Source of the DNA: Bordetella parapertussis
GTDB lineage: Bacteria; Pseudomonadota; Gammaproteobacteria; Burkholderiales; SG8-41
Direction of reading: 5' to 3'
Length of the DNA: 60,403 bases
Assembly: GCA_945901405.1 (NCBI GenBank)
Contig: CAMDLH010000012.1
Span: forward strand, 1 to 60,403
A program made the translations under genes and the position numbers. Of this stretch, positions 9,081 through 17,125 are shown in pieces. Numbering within the stretch: position 1 is the first letter of the stretch; the number at the start of each line of letters is the position of its first letter. The notes below the pieces were generated by a model. That model was not told the origin of the DNA and made no database searches. It saw nothing but the letters and a program-made list of their open reading frames with translations.

Positions 9081-9140
9081 ACAGAGCGCTGTGATTCAAA
9101 TTTTGCCGCTCAAGCTGAGTTTAGCCAGCACGGTGAAAAT

Positions 9141-9265
9141 CCCAGCCCGCCATTCCAGCGAAGGCTGGAATCCAGGTCGTAACCCACGCCGAAGGCGCTG
9201 AGTTCAATCAGATGCTACGCATGTGCGAACAACCTGGGTTCCAGCTTGCGCTGGAATGACAGGGT
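9141..9265. repeat. Dispersed palindromic intergenic element, copy 1
   Basis: An imperfect element with hairpins at both ends: TTCCAGCGAAGGCTGGAA at 9153-9170 and TTCCAGCTTGCGCTGGAA at 9239-9256. The outer flanks ATCCAGGTCGTAA and ACAACCTGGG are mutually inverted in part. A second copy with a different interior sits at 13394-13521. It lies between a gene end and the MmgE gene and encodes nothing visible. It resembles the small REP/MITE-like repeats of proteobacteria. Confidence 0.7.
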
Positions 9266-9278
9266 AGCATGTGTTATT

Positions 9279-9296
9279 GTAAATTATTGTTTTTAA
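9279..9296 (+). repeat. AT-rich 17-bp repeat, copy 2
   Basis: GTAAATTATTGTTTTTAA, one mismatch from the common form, sits immediately before the AAAGGAG ribosome binding site of the MmgE gene at 9310. Confidence 0.55.
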
Positions 9297-9309
9297 AGGA
9301 GTTTTTGTA

Positions 9310-10710
9310 ATGGAACTCACGGACAAACTAGGCAACGGCCCGACAGTGGCGTTGGCAAAATGGGTGTCGTCATTGCGTTATTCCGACTTGCCGAATCGAA
9401 CCAAAGAAGTCGTGCGCATCGCGCTGCTCGACACCGTGGGCTGCGGCGTCTATGGCTACGAGACGCCGTGGACCAAGGCGATGTTGAAGTGGGTGCGTGC
9501 GGGTGGCGCAAAGGGTAAATCGCGCGCATGGGGTGAATCGCAACCCGCGTTGCGCGCGGCCGATGCGGCGCTGGTCAATGGCGTTGCCTCGCACGCGTTT
9601 GAACTCGATGATTATCACAACGCCAAGCTGCATCCGGGCGCGGTGGTGATACCGGCGGCGTTGGCGATTGCCGAAGAGCGCGACATCAGCGGCGAGCAAC
9701 TCGTCACTGCGATCGCCGCTGGCTACGAAGTGATGATCCGCGCGAGCCTCGCGCTGCAACCCACTGCCGCGCGCACACGCGGCTGGCATTTGACAGGCGT
9801 GTGCGGCCCCTATGGCGCGGCCGCCGCATGCGCCGTGTTGATGGGCCTGGATGTGGAGCACACAGCGTGGGCGCTTGGCCTCGCGGGCACGCAAGGCGGC
9901 GGGCTGTGGGCATTCAACGCCGACGGCGCGATGAGCAAACGCCTGCACGCGGGCAAGGCCGCGCATTCGGGCGTGCTGGCCGCTGAACTCGCGGCATTGG
10001 GCTTCACCGGCCCCACGCAGATTTTCGAGTTTCACGACGGCGGATTTTTGAAGGCCTATTCGGATAAGTCCGACGTAGCGCCGCTCACGCACGAGCTCGG
10101 CAAGACCTGGCATCTCGATGCGGTGTCGATCAAACCGTATTCATGCTGCGGCAGCACGCACGCCTACATCGACGCCGCGCTGGAACTGCGCAAACGCATG
10201 GGCAACGCGTGGGACGCCTCGCGTCCGGTGCGAGTGGGCACGAGCAAGGTGGTGGATTTGCAGTGCGGCTTTGATTACGTGCCGAGCACCGCGCTGAATG
10301 CGCAGATGAGTTTGCGCTACTGCCTGGCAGCGGCGTTAAGCGACGGGCAAGTGCTGCCACAACAATTCAGCGACGCAAAAATGCACGACCCCGCACTAGG
10401 CAAGCTAGGCGCAAAACTCGAACTCGTGCCCGATCCTGAACTCGACAAACTCTACCCGGTACACTTCGCGGGCTGGGTTGCGGCGAAAGCCAACAGCAGC
10501 GGTGACTGGATGCGCGTCGATATCATGGACCCCACCGGCTCGCTCGCCGCGCCCATCGATGCGGCGGCGCTGATCAAAAAAGTGCGTGGCATCAATCCGC
10601 AATTGCCGGTGGATCGTATTGCTGCTGTCGCGCTCGATATCGAGCATCATTCGGTGCGTGAATTGATTGATTTGCTGGTGCCGGTGCAAAGCGCGCGCTC
10701 GGCGGCGTGA
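9310..10710 (+). CDS. MmgE/PrpD family protein (2-methylcitrate dehydratase-like)
   Basis: A 466-residue MmgE/PrpD fold protein. Family hallmarks are DTVGCGVYGYETPW near residue 40, NGVASHAFELDDYHNAKLHPG, the helix-rich middle with LGLAGTQGGGLWAFN, and the active-site-like KPYSCCGSTHAYIDA. PrpD dehydrates 2-methylcitrate without a cofactor; other members act on cis-aconitate or unknown tricarboxylates. A good AAAGGAG stands before the ATG. There is no prpB or prpC nearby, so the substrate is open. The next gene follows after 1 base. Confidence 0.87.
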   Translation: MELTDKLGNGPTVALAKWVSSLRYSDLPNRTKEVVRIALLDTVGCGVYGYETPWTKAMLKWVRAGGAKGKSRAWGESQPALRAADAALVNGVASHAFELDDYHNAKLHPGAVVIPAALAIAEERDISGEQLVTAIAAGYEVMIRASLALQPTAARTRGWHLTGVCGPYGAAAACAVLMGLDVEHTAWALGLAGTQGGGLWAFNADGAMSKRLHAGKAAHSGVLAAELAALGFTGPTQIFEFHDGGFLKAYSDKSDVAPLTHELGKTWHLDAVSIKPYSCCGSTHAYIDAALELRKRMGNAWDASRPVRVGTSKVVDLQCGFDYVPSTALNAQMSLRYCLAAALSDGQVLPQQFSDAKMHDPALGKLGAKLELVPDPELDKLYPVHFAGWVAAKANSSGDWMRVDIMDPTGSLAAPIDAAALIKKVRGINPQLPVDRIAAVALDIEHHSVRELIDLLVPVQSARSAA

Positions 10711-10711
10711 C

Positions 10712-11524
10712 ATGGCGCAAGAAAAACCGTTGGACACCGCGGCGGCGGAGGGCTACGAGAAATACATAGTGCCGGCGTTCATGATGCCGCTGGTGAAAGG
10801 CGTCATCGATACCGCCGCACCGAAGCCGGGTGAGCAGGCGCTCGACATTGCCTGCGGCACCGGACTGGTGGCGCGACTTGTAGCGCCATTGGTTGCGCCG
10901 GGCGGCGCAGTCAGTAATCTGGATTTTGATCCCGCGATGATCGCGGTCGCGCGTGGGCTGGTCGCAAGCCCGCCCGGCATGGCGTTGACGTGGCATTGTG
11001 CGAGCGCGTTGTCGATGCCCTTCGATGATGGCGCTTTCGATCTGGTATTTTGTCTTAACGGTCTTCAGTTTCTGCCCGATCATGCCGCGGGCCTGGCGGA
11101 AATGCGCCGGGTGTCAAAGCCCGGTGCGCGCCTGATCATCACAGTATTGAGTTCCATAGACCGCTGCAAAGGGCATTCACTGGTGCTGCGCGGCCTTGAA
11201 CGTCGCGGGATCGATCCCACACCCATGCTCAAGGCGTTTGTCTTGGGTGACCCGGCCAAGCTCGAAGCGCTGGCGCGCAATGCCGGGTTTGTGGATGTCA
11301 GCGTTCGCGCCATGCACGACCATGTGCGCTTTCCGAGCGCAGCTCACTTCGTTGAAGCCCTTGCCGCGGGCGCGGTCGCCACCCGCCATGCGCTGTCGCG
11401 TCTGCCAGCGGAACAGCGAGCCGAATTCTCGCGCGAGATGGATGAGGAATTCCGCCAGTACGCGGAAAATGGCGGTGTTGCATCACCTCAGGAACAATTC
11501 ATTCTGGCCGCGCGTGCGAGCTAG
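10712..11524 (+). CDS. Class I SAM-dependent methyltransferase
   Basis: A 270-residue methyltransferase of the UbiE/Methyltransf_11 type. Motif I is LDIACGTGLVARLVAP, the acidic ribose-binding residue is in VSNLDFDPAMIAVAR, and the motif IV region is FDLVFCLNGLQFLPD. The ATG at 10712 lies 1 base after the MmgE stop, so the two are co-translated; an in-frame upstream start at 10667 would overlap the MmgE gene. The substrate may be a small metabolite or quinone-like molecule; nothing in the sequence decides. Confidence 0.82.
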   Translation: MAQEKPLDTAAAEGYEKYIVPAFMMPLVKGVIDTAAPKPGEQALDIACGTGLVARLVAPLVAPGGAVSNLDFDPAMIAVARGLVASPPGMALTWHCASALSMPFDDGAFDLVFCLNGLQFLPDHAAGLAEMRRVSKPGARLIITVLSSIDRCKGHSLVLRGLERRGIDPTPMLKAFVLGDPAKLEALARNAGFVDVSVRAMHDHVRFPSAAHFVEALAAGAVATRHALSRLPAEQRAEFSREMDEEFRQYAENGGVASPQEQFILAARAS

Positions 11525-11562
11525 GCCGCACTTGGCACTTGGCACTCGTACGAAGCGGGCTA

Positions 11563-11997
11563 CTACATCGGAGACGGAGCGAGATGGAAGAAATTCAATC
11601 CATGAAAACGCTGTAAATTGCCGTCGAAGGATACGAGTCGGCAGTCTGCGGCGATGGCGAAGGCCGCGAGGTAGGCGTCCGTCCACAGATGATGCGGAAA
11701 GCCCGCAGTGCAGGTCAGCGCTTGAAAGTGCTGATCAAGGGCGGGCGGCTCCACCAAAAACTGCAGGATCGGAATGTCGAGAAATTGCCGGTAAATAGTC
11801 CATGCTTCTTGCGGGCTCAGCGGATTGGCCAATACGCGAGCATGGGTGCTTAGACGCAGAAAACCCAGCGAGGTGACGCGGCAAAAAGCCAGCGTCTCGG
11901 CGGCTTGTTCTTCCCAATAGCGGCTGGCGGCTTGATGCTGTACGTGCCGCTTATCGATCAAAGCAAGCCAGACATTGATATCAAGAAGATCCGTCAC
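11563..11997 (-). CDS. VapC-type PIN-domain ribonuclease toxin
   Basis: A 144-residue PIN-domain protein with the first metal-binding Asp in LLDINVWLALID, the TSLGFLRLST helix, and the second and third acidic sites in LWTDAYLAAFA and LVSFDGNLQRF. These proteins cleave RNA when released from their antitoxin. The GTG start overlaps the upstream antitoxin stop as GTGA, the usual toxin-antitoxin arrangement. Confidence 0.85.
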   Translation of the reverse strand: MTDLLDINVWLALIDKRHVQHQAASRYWEEQAAETLAFCRVTSLGFLRLSTHARVLANPLSPQEAWTIYRQFLDIPILQFLVEPPALDQHFQALTCTAGFPHHLWTDAYLAAFAIAADCRLVSFDGNLQRFHGLNFFHLAPSPM

Positions 11998-12290
11998 TTT
12001 CTTGAATGCTGTTGCAACTTGACTCGATGATATTCGGCGACGTCTTCTTCTCCGAGGATAGCCTGAAGTTGTGCGTTACTCAGGGCGGGTGTCACGCTGC
12101 CGTCAGCTTCGCGGGCGATCGGGATTGCAAATGAGCGGCGCGCACGATCTCCAGCAGGCGGCAGCGCGCCCTCGCGAAGCCCGCGTTCGATGAGTTGGGC
12201 AACGAGTTCCTTAAGCTTAAATCCACGCAGCGCCGCCTCGGCTTTTAGCTTGCGAAAGGTTTCGTCAGGCAAATCAAGTGTAGTTCGCAT
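11994..12290 (-). CDS. VapB-type ribbon-helix-helix antitoxin
   Basis: A 98-residue protein starting MRTTLDLPDETFRKLK, a ribbon-helix-helix N-terminus typical of VapB/RelB-like antitoxins. The C-terminal part is probably the toxin-binding tail. It likely binds PIN toxin and represses its own operon. No Shine-Dalgarno is visible upstream and the predicted -10 box ends about 7 bases before the ATG, so the mRNA may be leaderless. Confidence 0.8.
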   Translation of the reverse strand: MRTTLDLPDETFRKLKAEAALRGFKLKELVAQLIERGLREGALPPAGDRARRSFAIPIAREADGSVTPALSNAQLQAILGEEDVAEYHRVKLQQHSRK

Positions 12291-12294
12291 AAAA

Positions 12295-12325
12295 ACATTT
12301 TTACATCAAAATGTCACTTTGTCAA
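12295..12325 (-). promoter_or_regulatory. Promoter and candidate operator of the vapBC-type pair
   Basis: On the minus strand a perfect -35 TTGACA (12325-12320) is followed after 16 bases by TAAAAA (12303-12298). The inverted repeat ACATTTT/AAAATGT (12295-12301 and 12308-12314) overlaps the -10 region, a natural place for autorepression by a ribbon-helix-helix antitoxin. Confidence 0.55.
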
Positions 12326-12350
12326 GCATGCACCTATAGTCATCATAAGC

Positions 12351-13334
12351 TTACCCCGCCTTCAGGCCCATCTGCCGCGCAAGCTTCTGCCACTTGACGA
12401 CTTCGTTTTGAATGTAACGCGCGAAGTTTTCCGGCGTGCTGGTCACCACGTCAAAGCCGATGGCGGTCAGCCGCTCGCGTACTTCGGGTATCTGTGTCGC
12501 CTTGATGGTCTCGGCATTGAGCCGGTTGATGAGCGCGCGCGGCGTTTGCGCGGGGGCGATGAGTCCGAACCAGCCTACCGCCTCAAAGCCCGGATAGCCG
12601 GATTCGGCGATGGTCGGCACGTCCGGCGCGATGGGCATGCGCTGCAAGCCGGTGACGGCGAGCAGTCTGACTTTGCCGGCCTTGGCGTGGCCGACGACAG
12701 CGGCCATGCCGCTGAACATGGTGCCGACGTGGCCGCCCAATAGATCGATCACCGCCTGACCGCTGCCTTTGTAAACAATGTGATTGAACTTGATGCCTGC
12801 GGCGTGTTGCAGCAGCTCCGCGCTCAGATGGCCGATGGTGCCGACGCCGCCGGATGAATAGTTGAGTTGGCCGGGTTTGGCTTTGGCGAGTGCGATGAAT
12901 TCGGTGATGGAGTTGGCCGCGATGGAGGGGTGTATCGCGACCACGTTCGCGGACGCGGTGAGCTGAGTGATGGGTGCGAAGTCTTTTACCGGGTCGTAGC
13001 CGGTGTCGCCTGATATCGCCGGGTTGGTGGCGAGTGTGGCGATGTAGCAAAGGCCGATGGTGTAGCCGTCGGGCAGGGCGCGCGCGATGATTTGCGTGCC
13101 GATGGCGCCGTTGCCGCCGGCGCGGTTATCGAGCACGACTTGCTGGCCCATTTGATCAGCGAGGCGCGGGCCGATGATGCGGGTGATGGTGTCTGAACTG
13201 CCGCCAGGGGCAAAGGGTACTACGAGGCGGATGGGGCGCGTGGGGTAGGGCGTGTTTTGCGCGAACGACAACGCGGGCAGGTTGATTGCCAGTGAGCACA
13301 ATACTAAGGCGAGGATATTTGGTTTTGGGTTCAT
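12351..13334 (-). CDS. Bug/TctC-family periplasmic solute receptor
   Basis: A 327-residue receptor with a signal peptide (MNPKPNILALVLCSLAIN to about residue 26, LSFAQ), then LVVPFAPGGSSDTITR, LDNRAGGNGAIGTQII and SSGGVGTIGHLSAELLQ. It is downstream of the CoA-transferase/crotonase genes on the same strand but 220 bases away with a palindromic element between. It may therefore be transcribed separately, while still serving the same catabolic unit. Confidence 0.88.
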   Translation of the reverse strand: MNPKPNILALVLCSLAINLPALSFAQNTPYPTRPIRLVVPFAPGGSSDTITRIIGPRLADQMGQQVVLDNRAGGNGAIGTQIIARALPDGYTIGLCYIATLATNPAISGDTGYDPVKDFAPITQLTASANVVAIHPSIAANSITEFIALAKAKPGQLNYSSGGVGTIGHLSAELLQHAAGIKFNHIVYKGSGQAVIDLLGGHVGTMFSGMAAVVGHAKAGKVRLLAVTGLQRMPIAPDVPTIAESGYPGFEAVGWFGLIAPAQTPRALINRLNAETIKATQIPEVRERLTAIGFDVVTSTPENFARYIQNEVVKWQKLARQMGLKAG

Positions 13335-13393
13335 CGAAGTATTTGGTGTGCCAAGTGTTTGCCGCTCATGTCGATTATTGCCAGCAGATTGAA

Positions 13394-13521
13394 AACCCCA
13401 ATCCCGTCATTCCAGCGAAAGCTGGAATCCAGGTCGTAAATCAAACGCGAAGTGTCTCGAATTACCGCCTGCAGCGCGGGTTACAACCTGGGTTCCAGCT
13501 TTCGCTGGAACGACGGGGTTG
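13394..13521. repeat. Dispersed palindromic intergenic element, copy 2
   Basis: Terminal hairpins TTCCAGCGAAAGCTGGAA (13410-13427) and TTCCAGCTTTCGCTGGAA (13493-13510) flank about 65 bases. The outer parts AACCCCAATCCCGTC and GACGGGGTTGG are inverted copies, so the whole element can fold on itself. The ends match copy 1 at 9141-9265; the interior differs. It lies between receptor and CoA-transferase genes. Confidence 0.75.
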
Positions 13522-13556
13522 GTGTTGATCCGCGTGGCGGTCGGATGCACGCAATT

Positions 13557-14765
13557 TCATTGCAGACTCCCATCCGTGGTTGCACCATCCTTCACCATCA
13601 CATCGATGCTCTGATCGTCAACCCCGATCTCATGCAGTATCTCCACGCTATGCTGCCCCAGCTTGGGCGCGGGCATCCAATCTTCGCGTATCTTGCTCGA
13701 CCATTTGTTGGGCATGCGCATGACGCGGATTTTGCCTTCGGTGGGATGCTGCTTCCACTGAAAAAATTCGACATCGTTCAAATGCGGATCGTCGAAGATG
13801 GTGTCGGGTGTGTTCATGATCGTCGCGGGGATGTCCATGCGGTCGAAAATTTCCAGCCACTCGGCGGTGGTTTTTTCCTTTAGCCCTTCGGTGCGAATCT
13901 CGTAGTAGTCGCGTGAATTGGCGAAGCGCGCGGTCATGCTGTTAAACCGCGGATCGGATTTGAGTTCGGGTCTGCCCATCGCGTCGAACAGCGACAGCAC
14001 TTGCTTGTCGGTGGTGGCGGCGATGCAGATGTAGCCGTCCTTCGTTTGGCAGGGGCCTGCTTTCGGATCGAGCGGGCGCGGGTCACCGGTGCCGCCGAGC
14101 GCCGGCTCGAAGGTGCGCAGATACATGTGCTCTTCCATCACGAACTTGACGAAGTTCTCCAGCATGGGGATTTCTATCGCGCAGCCTTCACCCGTGCGCG
14201 TGCGCTGGTAAAGCGCCATGGTGATCATCTGCACGGCGACGAGGCCGACGACTTTATCGGCGGCCACCAGTGGAATATTGCGCGGTCGCTCGCCCGCGCG
14301 GGCAAACAAACCCGACATACCGGCAGCCCCCTGAATGATGCCGTCGAACGCGGGCTTGGCGCGGTAACGACCATCCTGACCGAAGCCGAACATGCCGCAG
14401 TAGATGATTTTCGCATTGATCGCGCGCACGTCCTCATATGCGAGCTTCAGGCGCGCCATCGCGGCGGGGCGCACATTCCACACCAGCACGTCGGCGCGCG
14501 CGATGAGTTTTTTCAGCGCGTCAAAACCGGCGGGGTTTTTCAGATCCAGCGTGATCGAACGCTTGTTGCGATTCAGATGCAGAAACTTCGCGCCCATGCC
14601 GGGCGTGACCGACTTGCCGTTCAGGTTGCGGCCGATGTCACCCTTGATGTTTTCAACCTTGATGACCTCGGCGCCGTGGTCGGCGAGTATCTGCGTGCAT
14701 AGCGGCCCCACCACCACGGAGGTGAGATCGACAACGTTGATGCCTTCAAGCGGGCCGGCGGGCAT
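13557..14765 (-). CDS. Class III CoA-transferase (CaiB/BaiF family)
   Basis: A 402-residue formyl-CoA/carnitine-CoA transferase-type protein. The N-terminal INVVDLTSVVVGPLCTQ and DHGAEVIKVEN are characteristic, as are NRNKRSITLDLKNP and IYCGMFGFGQDGRY. The catalytic Asp probably lies in AADKVVGLVAVQ. The enzyme would move CoA from a donor thioester to a carboxylate, activating it for the neighbouring crotonase. It begins a minus-strand run after the crotonase and the second CoA-transferase genes, separated from the former by about 75 bases that include an AT-rich repeat. Confidence 0.87.
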   Translation of the reverse strand: MPAGPLEGINVVDLTSVVVGPLCTQILADHGAEVIKVENIKGDIGRNLNGKSVTPGMGAKFLHLNRNKRSITLDLKNPAGFDALKKLIARADVLVWNVRPAAMARLKLAYEDVRAINAKIIYCGMFGFGQDGRYRAKPAFDGIIQGAAGMSGLFARAGERPRNIPLVAADKVVGLVAVQMITMALYQRTRTGEGCAIEIPMLENFVKFVMEEHMYLRTFEPALGGTGDPRPLDPKAGPCQTKDGYICIAATTDKQVLSLFDAMGRPELKSDPRFNSMTARFANSRDYYEIRTEGLKEKTTAEWLEIFDRMDIPATIMNTPDTIFDDPHLNDVEFFQWKQHPTEGKIRVMRMPNKWSSKIREDWMPAPKLGQHSVEILHEIGVDDQSIDVMVKDGATTDGSLQ

Positions 14766-14777
14766 GTGGGTTTTGTT

Positions 14778-14797
14778 GTAAGTTATTGTTTTTAAAC
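14778..14797 (+). repeat. AT-rich 17-bp repeat, copy 3
   Basis: GTAAGTTATTGTTTTTAAAC lies directly upstream of the minus-strand CoA-transferase start at 14765. In the gene's own direction it reads as the reverse complement of the form seen upstream of the MmgE gene, so orientation relative to genes is not fixed. Confidence 0.6.
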
Positions 14798-14839
14798 AAC
14801 ATTTTATTCATGCCTGTGTGGCCCGCCCGCAGCCGCAAA

Positions 14840-15640
14840 CTACTTGCCGGTCCACACCGGCTTGCGTTTTTCCATGAACGCGCGGCGGCCTTCGACGTAA
14901 TCCTGACTGGCGAAACACTCCGCGACGGCTTTGTCGGCGAGTGCCTGATTGCGCGTGTTGGCGTCCTTCACGTATTCGTTGATCACGTGTTTGGCGGCGA
15001 CGATCGACAGTGGCGCGTTGTCGGCGATGGTGTCGGCGTATTGCTGCACGAAGGCTTCGAGCACGCCGGCCTGCACCACGTGATTAACCAGCCCGATGCG
15101 ATGCGCTTCGTGCGCGGTGTAACGACGCGCGGTGAATAGAACTTCTTTCGCCACCGACGGGCCGCACAGTTCGATCAACTGGCCGAGCGAGTCGGCGCCA
15201 TAACCAATGCCCAGACGCGCCGCGGGCACGCTGAACTGCGCATCTTCGGAGCAGATGCGCATGTCGCAACGCAGTGCAATCGCTAACCCGCCGCCCAGAC
15301 ACCAGCCGCGTATCATGGCGATGGTGGGCTTGGCGACATTGTTGAGCGCATCCCGAAAGCCCGACGACATCTTGGTGTAGGCCTCGATCTGCTCGGGTGT
15401 GGCGCGATTTTTTTCGTATTTGGAAATATCGCCGCCCGACACGAACGCCTTGGTGCCCGCGCCGCGCAGAATGATCACGCGTACCGCCGGGTCGGCGGCG
15501 AAGTCATCGATGACGGCGGCAGCGGCCTGCGCCATTTCCGGCGACATCGCGTTGTGTTTTTCGGGATAGTTGAACGTCAGCGTGCCGATTGCGCCTTTTT
15601 TGGTGCCGAGTATTTTGTCAGTGCTGGTGATAGTGTCCAT
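14840..15640 (-). CDS. Crotonase (enoyl-CoA hydratase/isomerase) superfamily protein lacking the hydratase glutamates
   Basis: A 266-residue crotonase-fold protein with the oxyanion-hole segments FVSGGDISKYE and RGWCLGGGLAIALRCDMR. In true enoyl-CoA hydratases two glutamates act, one in GGGCEL and one in QPE. Here the aligned positions read GGGLAIA and SVPAARLG, so both appear to be alanines. The protein is therefore probably not a hydratase but an isomerase, hydrolase, lyase or decarboxylase of the superfamily. It sits between two CoA-transferase genes, implying action on a CoA thioester made by one of them. Assignment of the missing residues is by eye alignment to the rat enzyme. Confidence 0.82.
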   Translation of the reverse strand: MDTITSTDKILGTKKGAIGTLTFNYPEKHNAMSPEMAQAAAAVIDDFAADPAVRVIILRGAGTKAFVSGGDISKYEKNRATPEQIEAYTKMSSGFRDALNNVAKPTIAMIRGWCLGGGLAIALRCDMRICSEDAQFSVPAARLGIGYGADSLGQLIELCGPSVAKEVLFTARRYTAHEAHRIGLVNHVVQAGVLEAFVQQYADTIADNAPLSIVAAKHVINEYVKDANTRNQALADKAVAECFASQDYVEGRRAFMEKRKPVWTGK

Positions 15641-15674
15641 TTAGATGCTCCGGTAATTAGAACGTCAAGATCTT

Positions 15675-15748
15675 TTGACGCAGATTAACGCAGATGAACG
15701 CGGATTTACCGCGTTCTATCCGCGTTCATCTGCGTTAATCCGCGTCAA
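15675..15748. repeat. Long inverted repeat between crotonase and CoA-transferase genes
   Basis: Two 31-base arms (15675-15705 and 15718-15748) are inverted copies with a single mismatch, separated by 12 bases. The left arm consists of the direct-repeat-like units GACGCAGATTAAC and GCAGATGAACGCGGAT. As RNA it would fold to a long hairpin between two genes of the same operon, and might block or process the transcript. It resembles known dispersed intergenic repeats and is not coding. Confidence 0.75.
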
Positions 15749-15759
15749 GGGGTTTCGTC

Positions 15760-16968
15760 TTAGATCACGCCTTTCGCGCGCAAATCCGCAAGCTGTTCCT
15801 TGGTGTAGCCGACTGTCGCAAGTATTTCATCGGTGTCCTTGCCCAGGTCTTGTGTCGCGCGGCGGATTTTTTTGCTGGTGCCTACCATGTTGATGGCGGA
15901 ACTCACGAGTTTGATCTTGCCGAGTTTTTCGCTCATCACTTCCTGTGCGATGCCGACGTGCTGCACTTGCGGGTCGGCGAAGGTTTTGTCGATGGTGTTG
16001 ATCGGGCCGCACGGCACGCCGGCGGCTTCCATCACCTCGACCCAGTGCGCGGTGGGTTTGTGTTTGGTGACTTCGGCGATGGCGGCGTTGATGGCGACGC
16101 GATCCTTGCTGCGCTTTTGCTGCGTATCCCATTCGGGTTTGGTTTTCCATTCCGGCTTGCCCAGCGCGTCGCAGCAGCGGTGGAACACGCGGCCCGACGA
16201 CGCGGCGATGTTGAACAAGCCGTCGGTGGCGGGGAATACGCCGGTGGGCACGCCGGTCGGGTGGTCATTGCCCGCCTGGCCCGCGACTTCGCCGGCCATC
16301 AGGTAACGCGTCGCCTGGAAGTCGAGCATGAAGATGATCGCTTCGAGCAGGCTGGTGTGCACCCAGCGACCGACACCGGTGACTTCGCGGTCAAACAGCG
16401 CGGTCATCACGCCGAGCGCGAGCAGGTTGCCCGCGGTCAAGTCGGCAATGGCCACACCCACGCGCACGGGGCCTTGGCCGGGCAGGCCGGTGATGCTCAT
16501 CAAGCCGCCCATGCCTTGCACGATTTGATCGACGCCGGCGCGTTTGCCGTAGGGGCCGGTCTGGCCGAAGCCGCTAATACTGCCGTAGACGATGCGCGGG
16601 TTTACTTTTTTCACGTCGTCGTACGAAACCTTCAGCCGGTGCTTCACCTCGGCGCGCATGTTCTCGATCACCACGTCGGCTTTTTCCGCGAGCTTCATGA
16701 ACGCCGCATGGCCTTCGGGTGATTTGAGATTGAGCTTCACGAATTTCTTGTTGCGATGCAGGTTCTGAAAATCAAATCCGTCGCGCTTGCCCGAGACATC
16801 CTCGCCGCCGGTTTCGGGCGGCTCGATGCGGATGATGTTCGCACCCCAGTCGGCAAGGTGACGCACGCAGGTGGGGCCTGCGCGCGCGAGTGTGAGATCG
16901 AGCACGGTGATGCGCGAGAGCGGCAGGCCGGTGGTGGCCGTGGAAGGGGATGCGGCGGGTTGATCCAT
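15760..16968 (-). CDS. Class III CoA-transferase (CaiB/BaiF family)
   Basis: A 402-residue CoA-transferase. The ATG at 16968 (MDQPAASP) is chosen; an in-frame extension to 17055 adds a basic stretch not seen in relatives. Visible marks are ITVLDLTLARAGPTCVRHLA, NIIRIEPPETGGEDVSG, YGSISGFGQTGPYGKR and the probable catalytic Asp in VGVAIADLTAGNLLA. It is a close paralogue of the protein encoded at 58894-60087; the two share long identical blocks in the N-terminal half. It is the most upstream gene of the minus-strand CoA-transferase/crotonase block. Confidence 0.88.
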   Translation of the reverse strand: MDQPAASPSTATTGLPLSRITVLDLTLARAGPTCVRHLADWGANIIRIEPPETGGEDVSGKRDGFDFQNLHRNKKFVKLNLKSPEGHAAFMKLAEKADVVIENMRAEVKHRLKVSYDDVKKVNPRIVYGSISGFGQTGPYGKRAGVDQIVQGMGGLMSITGLPGQGPVRVGVAIADLTAGNLLALGVMTALFDREVTGVGRWVHTSLLEAIIFMLDFQATRYLMAGEVAGQAGNDHPTGVPTGVFPATDGLFNIAASSGRVFHRCCDALGKPEWKTKPEWDTQQKRSKDRVAINAAIAEVTKHKPTAHWVEVMEAAGVPCGPINTIDKTFADPQVQHVGIAQEVMSEKLGKIKLVSSAINMVGTSKKIRRATQDLGKDTDEILATVGYTKEQLADLRAKGVI

Positions 16969-17125
16969 GGGGTTAGCCTCGATGTGTGTAAGTTGCCGGA
17001 TTGTGGAACAGAGGGGAGCGGGAAGCGAAACCGTAGCACATCGCCTTGCCCGCATGCAATGGCGGCATGCATCTAATGCGTGCGATGCGCGCCTTGCGTT
17101 ATGCTACGGCACGATCCGAACACCA

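Noticed and set aside
15850..16722. A 290-codon plus-strand open frame across the CoA-transferase gene
   Set aside because: It is antisense to a gene with well-conserved family motifs and has a low-complexity His/Gly/Arg-rich product.
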